From positions 330,118 to 394,117 of the forward strand of contig JAAHFN010000001.1 in NCBI GenBank assembly GCA_010672965.1: 64,000 bases of DNA, in the 5' to 3' direction. The stretch comes from Oscillatoria sp. SIO1A7 (GTDB lineage Bacteria > Cyanobacteriota > Cyanobacteriia > Cyanobacteriales > Laspinemataceae). Made by a program: the position numbers and the translations under genes. Shown here one piece after another: positions 1-8,910 of this stretch. The notes under the pieces were generated by a model. The model was not told where the DNA came from, made no database searches, and worked only from the letters and a program-made list of their open reading frames with translations. Positions within the stretch are counted from its first letter, which is position 1; every line of letters starts with the position of its first letter.

Positions 1-86
1 TAGGACATACCTTCTTCGCTCTCTAGAGCCCAGGTTCCGGTGCCGATATCGACATATTTAATCGTGCCAGTTACCGCAATACTCAT
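1..86 (-). CDS. Partial CDS: N-terminus of an unidentified small protein
   Basis: An ATG at 86-84 opens a frame that reads MSIAVTGTIKYVDIG and continues without a stop to the left edge, so only about 28 residues are visible. The start overlaps the stop of the preceding subtilase gene as ATGA (83-86), which implies translational coupling and a shared transcript. The visible residues look like the first strands of a small beta-rich protein. I do not recognise the family with confidence. The call as a real gene rests on the four-base overlap and the open frame. Confidence 0.6.
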   Translation of the reverse strand, partial: MSIAVTGTIKYVDIGTGTWALESEEGMS

Positions 87-1867
87 GCAACCCTTGCCTC
101 ATCTTTCATTGCTAAACGAGCTAGCCCTATGCAGAGCAAAGCATTGACTAGGAGGAAGGCACGGGCAAAAATGCCGCTGCCAAACCATACCAGAGTAGGC
201 GATGCGATCGCGCTAACAATCAAGCAGCTCGCTACCCCAATGCTAGTCCCTATAGCGAACCATTTCCATTGAGGATGTCCTAGGAACAGCACTATCAAAA
301 CAGCGGGAACGATGATGCTGGCAAAAATAGGATTGAGAGCGCTACTGCCGCTAATAGCAGTACCCAATTCCGGAATCGAGCTGCCCAGCACCCGGAAAGG
401 CGCTTGGGGCAAATCGAATATATAGAGACCGCGCAGGAAGAACAGGCCGCTACTACCGGCAACCAAACCAGCGCCCATACCCCAACTCCAGTTGAACGGG
501 AAGTATTTCCGCAAGAACCAGGCCAGCAGATAGGAGCCGATTACCATTAGCAGCTTGGGCAGCAGTGCATAGACGCCGCCATCAATCCAGAAGCGAGGAT
601 TCAGATAGCCATTGTCTCGCAACCAACGGAAGAAGTCGCGGAAGCTGATTTGACCGTTCCCCGCCATTTCAACAGCAGTTTTGGCATCCAGATAACCAGC
701 GCCATAGTAGTTTTGGGGGTCGTCTTGCTCAACCTTCCGAGCGCTTTGCAGCAGAATGGCGGTAACTTCATCGGGGTTTTTGACCCCAGTAGCGTTAATC
801 AGAGCGGCAACCCCAGCCACATGGGGCGATGCCATACTGGTGCCTTGCAAATAAGCAAAAATGGGTTGGCCGGTTTTGGGATCGATGGTATGTTGCAGAA
901 TGCCATCGGCTTCGTTTTGGGACTTATCACCACCCGGTGCGGAGATATCCACCCCAGCACCATAGTTGGTGTAGAATGCTGGTTTTCCAGATGGCCCAGT
1001 AGAAGATACGCCTATTACCCGAGCATAGCGAGCGGGATAGGAAGCACCATTCCGCTTCTCATTACCTGCTGCGGCGATAATCGTGACGCCTTTACTGTGG
1101 GCGTATTCGATTGCCTCTTTCATCGCAGCGCTTTCGCCACCACCACCGAGGCTCATGTTAATCACAGTGGCCCCATTGTCCGCAGCAAATTTGATGGCTT
1201 CGGCAATATCCGCCACGGTGCCGCCACCGCTAGCACTCAATACTTTTAAAGGCATGAGCTGGGCTTCGTAGGCGATGCCTGCTACCCCGAAGTTGTTATT
1301 GGTGCTTTGGGCAACGGTGCCAGCAACGTGGGTGCCATGCCCGTTATCATCGGCAGCGTTTTCGCGATCGTTCACGAAATCATAGCCTTTGACGAATTTG
1401 GTATCTTTTAAGTCGGGAACCGGACTGATGCCCGTGTCGATTACCGCCACCGTCGCGCCGCTACCTTTGGTTTCCTCCCAAGCCGCCTCTGCATTTATAG
1501 CTTTGAGGTTCCACTGCTTGCTATAGTCGGGGTCATTGGGCATCCCCAAGGCCCGATATTGATAGTCTGGCTCTATATACTCCGTATATTTGGAGAGTTC
1601 CGAGCGCTTGAGACTGTCGAGCATTTCCCGGTTGCCCCTAACAATGTAGAGATTGTCCGTAGTGGAAAATATACTGTTTAGGCGAGGGGTTACTTTGTAT
1701 GTTTCAGCTATTTCTCCGACCTGGTTCCGGATCTCGGCGGCTGGGATATCCTCCCGGAAGTCCAGGACAATAGAGTTATAGGTTCCTTGGCTAGCTAGGC
1801 CGTCGAAGCTGGCGATCGCCCAAATCAGTCCAACTACAAACAAACCTAGCAACAGTAGTTTTTTCAT
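83..1867 (-). CDS. Subtilisin-like S8 serine protease with C-terminal membrane segments
   Basis: The product (594 aa from the ATG at 1867) starts MKKLLLLG with a hydrophobic signal segment. A pro-region of about 100 residues follows, then a complete S8 catalytic domain: Asp in AVIDTGIS, His in GHGTHVAG, oxyanion Asn in AAAGNE and Ser in GTSMASPH. After the catalytic domain come about 200 residues with five or six hydrophobic segments, so the protease is predicted to be membrane-anchored with the catalytic part outside the cytoplasm. The frame extends 18 codons upstream to a TTG, but AGGAAAG lies 8 bases before the ATG at 1867, so I prefer that start. The gene overlaps the next small gene by four bases. 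Substrate is unknown; a role in envelope protein turnover is inference. A subtilase followed by a polytopic C-terminal domain is less usual than a simple secreted form. Confidence 0.9.
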   Translation of the reverse strand: MKKLLLLGLFVVGLIWAIASFDGLASQGTYNSIVLDFREDIPAAEIRNQVGEIAETYKVTPRLNSIFSTTDNLYIVRGNREMLDSLKRSELSKYTEYIEPDYQYRALGMPNDPDYSKQWNLKAINAEAAWEETKGSGATVAVIDTGISPVPDLKDTKFVKGYDFVNDRENAADDNGHGTHVAGTVAQSTNNNFGVAGIAYEAQLMPLKVLSASGGGTVADIAEAIKFAADNGATVINMSLGGGGESAAMKEAIEYAHSKGVTIIAAAGNEKRNGASYPARYARVIGVSSTGPSGKPAFYTNYGAGVDISAPGGDKSQNEADGILQHTIDPKTGQPIFAYLQGTSMASPHVAGVAALINATGVKNPDEVTAILLQSARKVEQDDPQNYYGAGYLDAKTAVEMAGNGQISFRDFFRWLRDNGYLNPRFWIDGGVYALLPKLLMVIGSYLLAWFLRKYFPFNWSWGMGAGLVAGSSGLFFLRGLYIFDLPQAPFRVLGSSIPELGTAISGSSALNPIFASIIVPAVLIVLFLGHPQWKWFAIGTSIGVASCLIVSAIASPTLVWFGSGIFARAFLLVNALLCIGLARLAMKDEARVA

Positions 1868-2316
1868 AACAGTTGCTTTCCTAGCGCTAGCTTCTTCCCA
1901 CGATAGCTTATGTTTCTCCAATCGTGGGGCTGACTGTTTCCGGACATTTGACTAAGTATTTTTGCTTAAGAATGTTTTCAAGCTATTAGCTCTCAGCTCT
2001 CAGCTCTCAGCTCTCAGCTAAAGTCTTGCCATCTTACACATACATACGCGATTTGATTCCTGTCCGTCCCCTAGAGAAATAGCAGGAATCTTCCCCACAC
2101 CCCACAGCCCACACCCCACACCCCAATAGCAAGGGGGACCTGCATAGGTGCCCCCGCCAGGGTGATTTATACCATTTTGATTTATAAATGCTACAGATAA
2201 TCCCTTGTCTCCCGCCAACTTCCATGCATTGGTGATTTATTCCCCGAGCCGAGTAGCGTTTGCAAGGGGTTGGGGCGACAGCTCATAATATGTAGCAATC
2301 TTTTTTTTAAATGGTA
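1868..2316. other. Intergenic region with short tandem repeats and a decayed dyad element
   Basis: No convincing gene. It holds tandem CAGCTCT copies (about 1987-2020) continuing into AAAGTCTTGCCATCTTAC, which resembles the inner part of the TATAGCA-ended element family described elsewhere in the window, here eroded. A run of CACACCCCACA units lies at 2095-2122. Confidence 0.6.
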
Positions 2317-2454
2317 TTATTTGAAACCAACCGCTGCTTGCCAAACAAAAGCTAGCAAGAGGAAAAACAGGGGTATAAGTGGCAAAACATCTACCAAGGG
2401 GTCAAAGATAGAATAGGCTTCTGGCAGTTTCGCCAACAGCATTGCGGCTTCCAT
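2317..2454 (-). CDS. psbK: Photosystem II reaction centre protein K
   Basis: A 45-codon frame encodes a PsbK precursor. The hallmark sequence [17 protein letters not shown] is followed by one transmembrane helix ending WQAAVGFK. Known PsbK proteins lose a short N-terminal peptide before the KLPEAY lysine; that would leave 37 residues here, the usual mature size. PsbK is a low-molecular-mass subunit at the periphery of the photosystem II core in the thylakoid membrane. A strong ribosome binding site (GGAGAGG) lies about ten bases before the ATG. The gene stands alone between the subtilase and the divergent symporter gene. In several marine cyanobacteria I recall psbK lying directly downstream of tgt; here tgt is on the same strand but about 7.4 kb away, with accessory genes between. 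Confidence 0.96.
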   Translation of the reverse strand: MEAAMLLAKLPEAYSIFDPLVDVLPLIPLFFLLLAFVWQAAVGFK

Positions 2455-3147
2455 TTACTTATTACCTCTCCAAGAGAACTTTCATAATTGATACGAATTT
2501 TAACATCATTGGTTTTTTCTTTAATTTTTTCTTTAAATTTGCTCTTTTGGCTATAATAAAAACGAAAATATCACTCTGGGAGTAGTCAAAGTAGGGGAGC
2601 GTCCTGTGGGTCGCGTGGGGAGGAGTATCGAGAGGACTGTCAATATTGTGGGACCTTACAAAAGTATTTTTTCTAGCTCAAGGGGAATACTTTAGACAAA
2701 TCGAGAGATAAGTCAGGAAAACAGGGCAGGGCGACTGACCCGTCTGGTAAAAAGATTAACTTGCGTTTTTCCTCCTGAAAATAGCACTCCTATTAGTCTG
2801 TCAAGTTAGTTTTGAAAGTTAAGCATTCCAATGCGAACATGCCCAATGCGAACATGCCCAAGGAAGCTGTCAGCTCTCAGCTGTCAGCTCTCAGCTCTGC
2901 CGCTCTATGCCTTTAGGGACTTGCGCAGAAATAAAGTACCAGCGTTCGGGCGATCGCGTTACTGGGCTATGCCGGCTATGCCCCAGAGGGTAGGCTGCTC
3001 CGGGCATAGACTAGGAGCAGCCTACGGATTGGTACATTATTAACTTGCAAGTCCCTTAGCTGACCGCTGACCGCTGACCGCTATGAATGCGAACATGCCC
3101 AATGCGAACATGCCCAATGCCCAACTAAAAGAATATTTTTGAGCTAA
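2455..3147. other. Intergenic region between psbK and the symporter gene
   Basis: About 690 bases with no recognisable gene. It carries an AT-rich stretch at 2500-2570 that should contain the psbK promoter, GCGAACATGCCCAAT and CAGCTCT tandem repeats (2829-2900 and 3080-3124), and one 142-bp inverted-end element at 2915-3056 listed separately. Confidence 0.6.
2915..3056. repeat. AGGGACTTGC-ended short element (family 2), copy 1
   Basis: The left end reads AGGGACTTGCGCAGAAATAA and the right end reads AACTTGCAAGTCCCT, giving near-perfect inverted termini. TTA flanks both ends, consistent with a TTA target duplication. Related copies lie at 25249-25353, 44912-45053 and 46026-46092. No protein is encoded; this is a MITE-like element. 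Confidence 0.75.
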
Positions 3148-4551
3148 ATGTCTATTACTATTAGTTTTATTGCCTTTCTACTGCTTTTTACAGGAGTCGG
3201 TATTTACTCCGCGACTCGCAAGCAAAATACTACAGCAGATTATCTCTTGGCCAGTCGCAGCGTAAATTTCTGGCTGACAGCCCTATCCGCCTTTGCCACA
3301 GCTCACAGCGGTTTCATGTTCGTGGGAATGATTGGCTATACCTACAAAGTAGGCATTTCGGCAGCCTGGTTGCCCATAGGTTGGGTTATTGGAGATTCTA
3401 TGGCTTGGTTCTTCGTTTACAAGCGATTGCGCGTCGCTTCCGAGGAAAGTTCCTCTGAAACCATTGGTGCTTTTCTCGCCAATAACCAAAAAAACAACCG
3501 CTCGATCGCGATCGTATCGGCACTCGTAACTCTAGTTTTCCTAGGCACCTACGCCGCCGCTCAACTGGTGGCAGGCAGCAAAGCACTACATGTCCTCTTT
3601 GGCTGGGACTACAGTTGGGGCATCATTCTCGGTGCGGCTATTGTCGTTTTCTATTGTTTTTCCGGCGGCATCCGCGCCTCCATCTGGACTGATGCCGTAC
3701 AGTCGCTAGTTATGGTCTTGGCAATGATAGGACTGTTAGTCGCATCCATTGTTGCTTGTGGGGGAATCGGCGAACTCTGGAGCCAGCTCGAAAGTATCGA
3801 TCCGCTTCTGGTCGATCCAAATCCATCCAATTTCAAATTGGGCACGATCGCCTTTGCTTTGGGCTGGCTGGTTTCGGGCTTGGCCGTGGTGGGTCAACCT
3901 CATATTGTCGTCCGGGCAATGGCAATCGACTCCGCTGAAAATATAGCCATGTCTCGCAACCTTTACTTGCTCTCTTACATTATTTTCTCAGCAGCAGCGA
4001 TTGGTGTAGGACTGACCTCAAGGGTGTTGCTGCCGGAACTGATGGCAGCCGGCAGCGATCCTGAATTGGCACTGCCCATACTATCAGTAAAACTATTGCC
4101 AGGAGCGTTTGTAGGGACAATTTTAGCGGGAATTTTTGCTGCGGTCATTTCCACGGCAGACTCCCAAATTCTCTCCTGTTCTGCGGCCTTGACCCAAGAT
4201 CTGTTTCCTCAAGCTTCCAAATCGTACAATATGGCGAAAATCGGCACTCTAACAGTGACAGCCATAATTTTGGCGATCGCTTTGTTAGGCAGTAAAAATG
4301 TCTTTACTTTAGCGAACTTGGGCTGGTCTGCCCTCGGCTCCAGTCTCGGACCAGTTTTGGTAGTGCGGGCTTTTCGCTTGCCTCTCAATCCTGTGACAGC
4401 GATCGCCATGATAGTTGTCGGGGTTGCTACGACTTTAATCTGGCGATTTGGACTCAACTTGTCTGATAGCGTTATCGAAACCCTTCCAGCAATGGCAGCT
4501 ACAACTCTGGTTTACGGGATTTATTGGCTATATAGCGATCGTCAAAAATGA
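3148..4551 (+). CDS. Sodium:solute symporter (SSS family, PutP-like)
   Basis: The 467-aa product is a polytopic membrane protein with about 12-13 hydrophobic segments, close to the usual length of Na+/solute symporters. The N-terminus (TRKQNTTADYLLASRSVNFW) and the following helices match the SSS pattern in which TM1-TM2 contact Na+. A motif like SGGIRASIWTDAVQ and the helix GIFAAVISTADSQILSCSAALTQD are characteristic of PutP/PanF-type members. It should import a small organic solute with sodium across the plasma membrane. Proline is the closest known substrate type, but substrate cannot be read from sequence. It is monocistronic: psbK is divergent upstream and a repeat-filled gap follows. 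Confidence 0.88.
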   Translation: MSITISFIAFLLLFTGVGIYSATRKQNTTADYLLASRSVNFWLTALSAFATAHSGFMFVGMIGYTYKVGISAAWLPIGWVIGDSMAWFFVYKRLRVASEESSSETIGAFLANNQKNNRSIAIVSALVTLVFLGTYAAAQLVAGSKALHVLFGWDYSWGIILGAAIVVFYCFSGGIRASIWTDAVQSLVMVLAMIGLLVASIVACGGIGELWSQLESIDPLLVDPNPSNFKLGTIAFALGWLVSGLAVVGQPHIVVRAMAIDSAENIAMSRNLYLLSYIIFSAAAIGVGLTSRVLLPELMAAGSDPELALPILSVKLLPGAFVGTILAGIFAAVISTADSQILSCSAALTQDLFPQASKSYNMAKIGTLTVTAIILAIALLGSKNVFTLANLGWSALGSSLGPVLVVRAFRLPLNPVTAIAMIVVGVATTLIWRFGLNLSDSVIETLPAMAATTLVYGIYWLYSDRQK

Positions 4552-4718
4552 CCGAGACTGGGGTGTGGGGTGTGGGGTGTGGGGTGTGGGGTGTGGGGAC
4601 CCGAATGGTGCTGGTCAAAGAGTTAAGGGGCTACGGAAACTTTTATGGGCCATGAGAGCTAATTTGATAGACTATCTGCAGGACTTATATATCATGTCGG
4701 TTTGCCCCAAAATTCTGC

Positions 4719-4780
4719 GTAGGACGGGCGTCCCGCCTGTCCCTGACCGATCTGGCGGACAGGCGGGACGCCCGTCCTAC
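4719..4780. repeat. Long hairpin repeat (GTAGGACGGGCGTCCC arms), copy 1
   Basis: A 24-bp perfect inverted repeat (4719-4742 and 4757-4780) surrounds a 14-base loop. The same hairpin occurs at 18718-18782 with a changed loop, and its right arm alone at about 45238-45263. Cruciform DNA or a stable RNA stem are both possible. No T-run follows, so it is not a classic terminator. Confidence 0.8.
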
Positions 4781-4821
4781 GGGAGACCTTAGATTAGATA
4801 TAAAGTTCGATATAATTCGCT

Positions 4822-4912
4822 AGGACTTACACAAATTGTCTGGTGTACCCTAAGTGTAGGGGTACTCCGGCCGTTGACCCCTACCAGATTAGCGAGGTAA
4901 TGCGTAAGTCCT
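4822..4912. repeat. AGGACTTACGCA-ended short element (family 5), copy 1
   Basis: The left end is AGGACTTACACA and the right end TGCGTAAGTCCT. About 91 bp, with a GC-rich centre of the form GTAGGGG...CCCCTAC. Other copies are at 21149-21241 and 45842-45929. Confidence 0.7.
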
Positions 4913-5102
4913 GTTTGCGTAAGTCCTAGTAGCCCGTCAAGGTAGTTTTGAATAGTTGAGCAATTTTTTCCGACGCCCAATGCCCAATGCCCCATGCCCA
5001 ATGCCCCATGCCCCATGCCTAAGTCCTATTGAAATGACTATAGAGTCCCCTCGGACGAGAAAGCGTAAGTCCTGACAGAGCAAGAGGAATTGCGAGGCGG
5101 CC

Positions 5103-7331
5103 ATGCAAAAGCGCCAGATGACAGCGAAGGAAATATTGCAACTATACGCGGAAGGCCGCAGGAATTTCCGTGACATCAGCGTTCGCGGTCAATCTTTCAA
5201 GGGCAAAAATTTGTCTGGGGCTGACTTCAACGGGGCGGATATAAGAGGTGCTAATTTTACTAATGCTTGTTTGCGAGGGGCCAAGTTTGTCGGAGCAAAA
5301 GCTGGATTGCAAAGGCGATCGGCTGTTGGTTTAGTAATATCGTCCTGGTTGCTGTCAGGTGTTTCTGGCTTGATGTCGCTTTGGATAGCATATTTAATAT
5401 CACTTATTTCTAGCGGCCCAATAGAGAACATAATCGCTGGTTGGGTTGCCTTAGCGGTTCTAGCTGTTTTCTGTGCGGTTGCGATGAAAAAAGGAACGTT
5501 AACGGCATTTGGAGCCCTCGCCGGAGCCGGAGTCCTCGCCGTCGCCGGAGCCGGATACGTCGCCCTCGCCGGAGCCGTCGCCGGAGCCGTCGCCGTAGCC
5601 CTCGCCGGAGCCCTCGCCGGAGCCGGGGCCGGAGCCCTCGCCGGAGCCGGGACTCTCGCCCTCGCCGGAACCGGAACTCTCGCCCTCGCCGGAGCCGGGA
5701 CTCTCGCCCTCGCCGTCGCGGTCGCCCTCGCCGGAGCCCTCGCCGGAGCCCTCGCCCTCCCCGGAACCGGAACCGGAGCCCTCGCCGGAGCCGTCGCCGT
5801 CTCTTTCATTTTCACCTTATTTTTCTTATACATTAGCTGGCGCGCTATGAAGGGGGACCCGAGAGATGCCTGGATTAGGTCTGCGGCCGTAGCCTTTGCA
5901 GCAATAGGAGGCACCAGTTTCCGAGGGGCGGATTTAACCGATGCGGATTTTAGCGATGCTACTCTGAAAAGTACCGACCTGAGACGAGCGAACTTAACTC
6001 GCACTCGCTGGAAAAATACTATAAAACTCGATTTCGCTCGTCTCGGCAACAGCTATTTAGACAATCCGCTAATCCGAGAATTGGTAAGAACGGGGGAAGG
6101 GCAAGATATAGATTGCGATCGCCTCAATCTCCAGGGGGCAAATCTCCAGGGGGCGAACCTCCAGGGGGCGAGCTTTATTGAGGCCAACCTCAATCAGGCG
6201 AATTTGCAGGATGCAGATTTAACGGACGCGAGGCTGGTTCACGCCCAACTGGATGGAGCGGATTTAACGGGAGCGACTCTCACCGGCGCTTATATAGAAG
6301 AGTGGAATCTTACCGCTACTACCGAGCTGAAGGGGATTAGATGCGAGTGGATTTTTATGAGACTGCCGCCAGAGAAGCGACCGGCGTTTATTGCCCTGCC
6401 GCCGGAGGAAAGTCGCGACCAGAACCCGCACCGCAAGCCCGAGGATTGGAAGAAGAATTTTGAGGATGGGGAGTTTGCCGACTTTATTGGCACGGTTCGC
6501 TTGACTCTAGACCTATTCCACAACCAACCCGTCGATCCTCGATTGGTTGCTCTTGCTTTTGAGCAACTCAAGGATGGCAACCCAGAGGTGGAGCTAGAGA
6601 TTGTTTCGATAGAAAAGAAGGGTAAGAATAAGGACAAGTTGCTGGTGAAGGCCGAGACTTCGCCGCAAGCGAACCATGCAGAAATGCACTCGCAATATTT
6701 TACTAATTTAGAATACTTGAAGTCTCTATCGCCGGAGGCAAAAACGGCGGTGCTGGTAGATAGAGGAGTGATTATGGCTAAGTTGCTCGATACAAAGCAA
6801 GGAAGCCCAAGTATTTCTATTGAAAATTCTTCAAGTGCAGATAATACGCAAGTTCAAGGAGACAATACGACATCGGAGGGAGATATGACGGTAAATGAAC
6901 GTGGCAGCGTAAGGACGGGAGACGTAACTGGCGGCATTGTGGCCGGTGGGGATGTGAGTGGCGGCGTGGCAGGCCAGGGTGCGGCGGGCGGAGATATCAG
7001 CGGTACGGTGTCTGTGGCTATCAACCAATTGCCGGATTCGCCGGAAGCGGATAAGCCGGGAATTAAGGAATTGTTGGCTCAACTGGAGGAGGCGATAGTA
7101 CGGGAGGCGGCCCTGGAAGAGTACGATCGCGAAGACGCGATGGAGGAGCTAAAGAAGCTGGCGGAAGCGGGCAAGAATCCGAGGGATGGCGGGATGAAAA
7201 AGATGGCCGAGAAAGCTATGCGATCGCTCTCCCGCATATTTGCCGGATTTGCCGGATTGCCTGCTTTGGCCAAACTGGCAGAGACGGGCAAGGAGGTCCT
7301 GCCCGCGTTGGCGGAGTTTTTCGACTCCTAG
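5103..7331 (+). CDS. Pentapeptide-repeat membrane protein with Ala/Gly-rich repeat segment
   Basis: The 742-aa product begins [18 protein letters not shown], the helical cap common before cyanobacterial pentapeptide (A(D/N)LXX) repeats. Repeats occupy about residues 32-65. Two hydrophobic segments follow (about 75-130), then a 100-residue segment (about 137-234) built almost only of Ala, Gly, Leu and Val, a last hydrophobic helix, and a second pentapeptide block (about 272-400). A globular region (about 420-550) carries no name I can give. A Gly/Asp/Val-rich stretch (about 590-640) and a charged helical tail (about 650-742) complete it. The Ala/Gly segment is encoded by tandem GCCGGAGCC/CTCGCC units (5511-5805), so its length probably varies between strains. 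Pentapeptide repeats form a right-handed four-sided solenoid and often act as scaffolds; the biochemical role here is unknown. Long opposite-strand and other-frame ORFs over 5189-6049 are artefacts of the repeat. Confidence 0.85.
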   Translation: MQKRQMTAKEILQLYAEGRRNFRDISVRGQSFKGKNLSGADFNGADIRGANFTNACLRGAKFVGAKAGLQRRSAVGLVISSWLLSGVSGLMSLWIAYLISLISSGPIENIIAGWVALAVLAVFCAVAMKKGTLTAFGALAGAGVLAVAGAGYVALAGAVAGAVAVALAGALAGAGAGALAGAGTLALAGTGTLALAGAGTLALAVAVALAGALAGALALPGTGTGALAGAVAVSFIFTLFFLYISWRAMKGDPRDAWIRSAAVAFAAIGGTSFRGADLTDADFSDATLKSTDLRRANLTRTRWKNTIKLDFARLGNSYLDNPLIRELVRTGEGQDIDCDRLNLQGANLQGANLQGASFIEANLNQANLQDADLTDARLVHAQLDGADLTGATLTGAYIEEWNLTATTELKGIRCEWIFMRLPPEKRPAFIALPPEESRDQNPHRKPEDWKKNFEDGEFADFIGTVRLTLDLFHNQPVDPRLVALAFEQLKDGNPEVELEIVSIEKKGKNKDKLLVKAETSPQANHAEMHSQYFTNLEYLKSLSPEAKTAVLVDRGVIMAKLLDTKQGSPSISIENSSSADNTQVQGDNTTSEGDMTVNERGSVRTGDVTGGIVAGGDVSGGVAGQGAAGGDISGTVSVAINQLPDSPEADKPGIKELLAQLEEAIVREAALEEYDREDAMEELKKLAEAGKNPRDGGMKKMAEKAMRSLSRIFAGFAGLPALAKLAETGKEVLPALAEFFDS
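5511..5805 (+). repeat. In-frame GC-rich minisatellite inside the pentapeptide gene
   Basis: About 295 bases of GCCGGAGCC, CTCGCC, GTCGCC and GGGACT units repeat in multiples of three, so the frame is kept while length can change. The encoded peptide is a string of AGALAGAG-like residues. It could insert in a membrane through glycine-zipper packing. Confidence 0.85.
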
Positions 7332-7380
7332 CTGGCAGAAACTGGGGCAGGCATTGACTCTACCTGTAAGTCTCGTCCAA

Positions 7381-7577
7381 CGACCGGCTCAGGACGAACG
7401 GTGTCCAATTGGTCGAATTGGCTATAGCGATCGGTCTTGTCCAACGACCGGCTCAGGACGAACGGTGTCCAATTGGTCGAATTGGCTATAGCGATCGGTC
7501 TTGTCCAACGACCGGCTCAGGACGAACGGTATCGAATTGGTCCAACGACCGGCTCAGGACGAACGGTGTCGAATTGG
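7381..7577 (+). repeat. 64-bp tandem direct repeat (three units plus a short unit)
   Basis: Units begin at 7381, 7445 and 7509 with CGACCGGCTCAGGACGAACG; a shortened fourth begins at 7546. The first two copies look identical; the third loses about 27 bases. The array lies just after the pentapeptide gene. No spacers differ between units, so it is not a CRISPR array. Confidence 0.9.
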
Positions 7578-7579
7578 CC

Positions 7580-7631
7580 TCAGAATCCCGGTTTTTCCAA
7601 AAAACCGGGATTCTCTGCAAGGAGCGATCGC
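7580..7631. repeat. CCCGGTTTTT/AAAAACCGGG hairpin with HIP1 tail, copy flanking Rpn on the left
   Basis: TCAGAATCCCGG, a short T/A loop, CCGGGATTCTCTGCA, then a GCGATCGC octamer. The same unit occurs three times on the other side of the Rpn gene (8696-8882). On the minus strand it could also act as a transcription stop after the Rpn gene. Confidence 0.8.
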
Positions 7632-7657
7632 ATATTGGGGATAACGGCGATCGCCCT

Positions 7658-8605
7658 TCACCTACGCTCCTGGAGCCAACTAGACATTTCTTCCAAACTT
7701 TTAAAACTCAAAAATACTTTCACTAGATTCTCTAAGTCCTCCAGGTTTAAATCCTGTATCTGGCTGGCGATCGCTTGAGGAATGTCCCCAAAACTTTGCC
7801 GAACCAAAACCATAACCAGAGAAAGCGCCTCAGTTCGGCGTCCTTCCTTTTTCCCCTCTTCTTTCCCTTGTTCCTTTCCTTGTTCCCTGGCATAATCTAT
7901 CCGACCCTTCTCATCCTGGAGCGCTATGCTTCGGCGGTCTGCTATCTCCAGCTCCTCCTCAGTCATGCCGGCTTGATTTGCAATAGTTAAAGCTCGCTCT
8001 ATCTCTTCTATTTCCCCCAAATTCTCCGGTATTGTCTCCAAACTAGGGGCGTCTTTCAGGAAATAAATCCATTTATCGCTCAAGCTGCTTAGCTCTGCCA
8101 AGTCTTTCTTAAACTTCGGTAACTCCACAAAAAATAACTGCAGTTCTTCATCGGGATATTTCAGGGGTTGTTCTTGTTCTTGTTCATCCTGCTGAAAATT
8201 AAATTTTGTTATAACTTTTTTACTCTCTTTGAACAAAACAAAATCGACAATTGTTACTGATATAGCTGGTTTTAGCTTCAGACAATCCTCTACGGTCTTC
8301 ACCTGATTTGCATAAGCTTTCGCGAGGTTGTACATTATCAGTTTGGGAACCCCATTCATGCGGCCTATCTGCACTTCTATGACTACAATAGACTCGTCAG
8401 CTAAGGTTGCTTTTACGTCCAGATAAGTTTCCTTGAAATCGCTAATTTGGCCTGGATTGTAGGGATTGATTATTTTCAAGGACTTAATTGTATCTTCCCC
8501 TCCATAGATTATAGCATTCAGGAAGCTAATTAAAATTGGTTCGCTTGTTTCAGAACCGAATATCTTTTTAAAGGTGAAATCGATTTTGGGACTGACAAAT
8601 CTCAT
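7658..8605 (-). CDS. Rpn family recombination-promoting nuclease / PD-(D/E)XK putative transposase
   Basis: From the ATG at 8605 (preceded by GGAGAG) the product is 315 aa. MRFVSPKIDFTFKKIFG is the typical start of this family. The PD-(D/E)XK core follows: Asp in YLDVKATLAD, then VIEVQIG with its Glu and Gln. An alternative in-frame start 22 codons upstream lacks support. The middle holds EQEQEQ and the C-terminal linker holds EQGKEQGKEEGKKEG, a low-complexity charged helix common in this family. Rpn proteins are DNA endonucleases that raise recA-independent recombination and are often scattered as selfish genes. The gene is monocistronic and bracketed by near-identical hairpins on both sides, which suggests it arrived or spreads as a unit (inference). 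Confidence 0.85.
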   Translation of the reverse strand: MRFVSPKIDFTFKKIFGSETSEPILISFLNAIIYGGEDTIKSLKIINPYNPGQISDFKETYLDVKATLADESIVVIEVQIGRMNGVPKLIMYNLAKAYANQVKTVEDCLKLKPAISVTIVDFVLFKESKKVITKFNFQQDEQEQEQPLKYPDEELQLFFVELPKFKKDLAELSSLSDKWIYFLKDAPSLETIPENLGEIEEIERALTIANQAGMTEEELEIADRRSIALQDEKGRIDYAREQGKEQGKEEGKKEGRRTEALSLVMVLVRQSFGDIPQAIASQIQDLNLEDLENLVKVFLSFKSLEEMSSWLQERR

Positions 8606-8695
8606 GGTGCGTCTCTCCATAGCCAGCGTTATAAAATAGTTTATCGCGGACTGGACGCGGAAGCTAGGCATGGGCGATCGCGTCTATAGGAGCCT

Positions 8696-8882
8696 CAGAA
8701 TCCCGGTTTTTTGGAAAAACCGGGATTCTCTGCAGCAAGGGGCGATCGCGGTGATTGGGATCTCAGAATCCCGGTTTTTCTAAAAAACCGGGATTCTCTG
8801 CAGCAAGGGGCGATCGCGGCGATCGGGATCTCAGAATCCCGGTTTTTCTAAAAAACCGGGATTCTCTGCAAGGAGCGATCGC
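8696..8882. repeat. Three tandem hairpin units upstream of Rpn
   Basis: Units start at 8696, 8763 and 8831 (spacing 67 and 68). Each has the CAGAATCCCGG/CCGGGATTCTG stem and a GCGATCGC octamer. They match the single unit at 7580-7631. The stretch 8606-8910 holds nothing else. Confidence 0.85.
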
Positions 8883-8910
8883 GCGGAAGCTATACAAGCG
8901 CCCCCCTAGC

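Larger units (their letters stand above)
4552..5102. other. Repeat-filled intergenic region
   Basis: No real gene. It contains GTGTGGG heptamer repeats (about 4560-4600), a 64-bp perfect hairpin (4719-4780), an inverted-end element (4822-4912), CCCAATG-type heptamers (about 4973-5018) and a partial GCGTAAGTCCTG end (about 5064). Confidence 0.65.

Noticed and set aside
5441-5836. Arg/Pro-rich plus-strand frame in the same minisatellite
   Set aside because: Same repeat read in another frame; no start signal and no family resemblance.
5189-6049. Long minus-strand reading frame over the pentapeptide gene
   Set aside because: It is an artefact of the GC-rich in-frame repeat, giving a low-complexity APARAP string; the plus-strand frame has domains on both sides of the repeat.
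7381-7577. Possible CRISPR array
   Set aside because: 64-base units have no variable part and no palindromic 25-40 base repeat.
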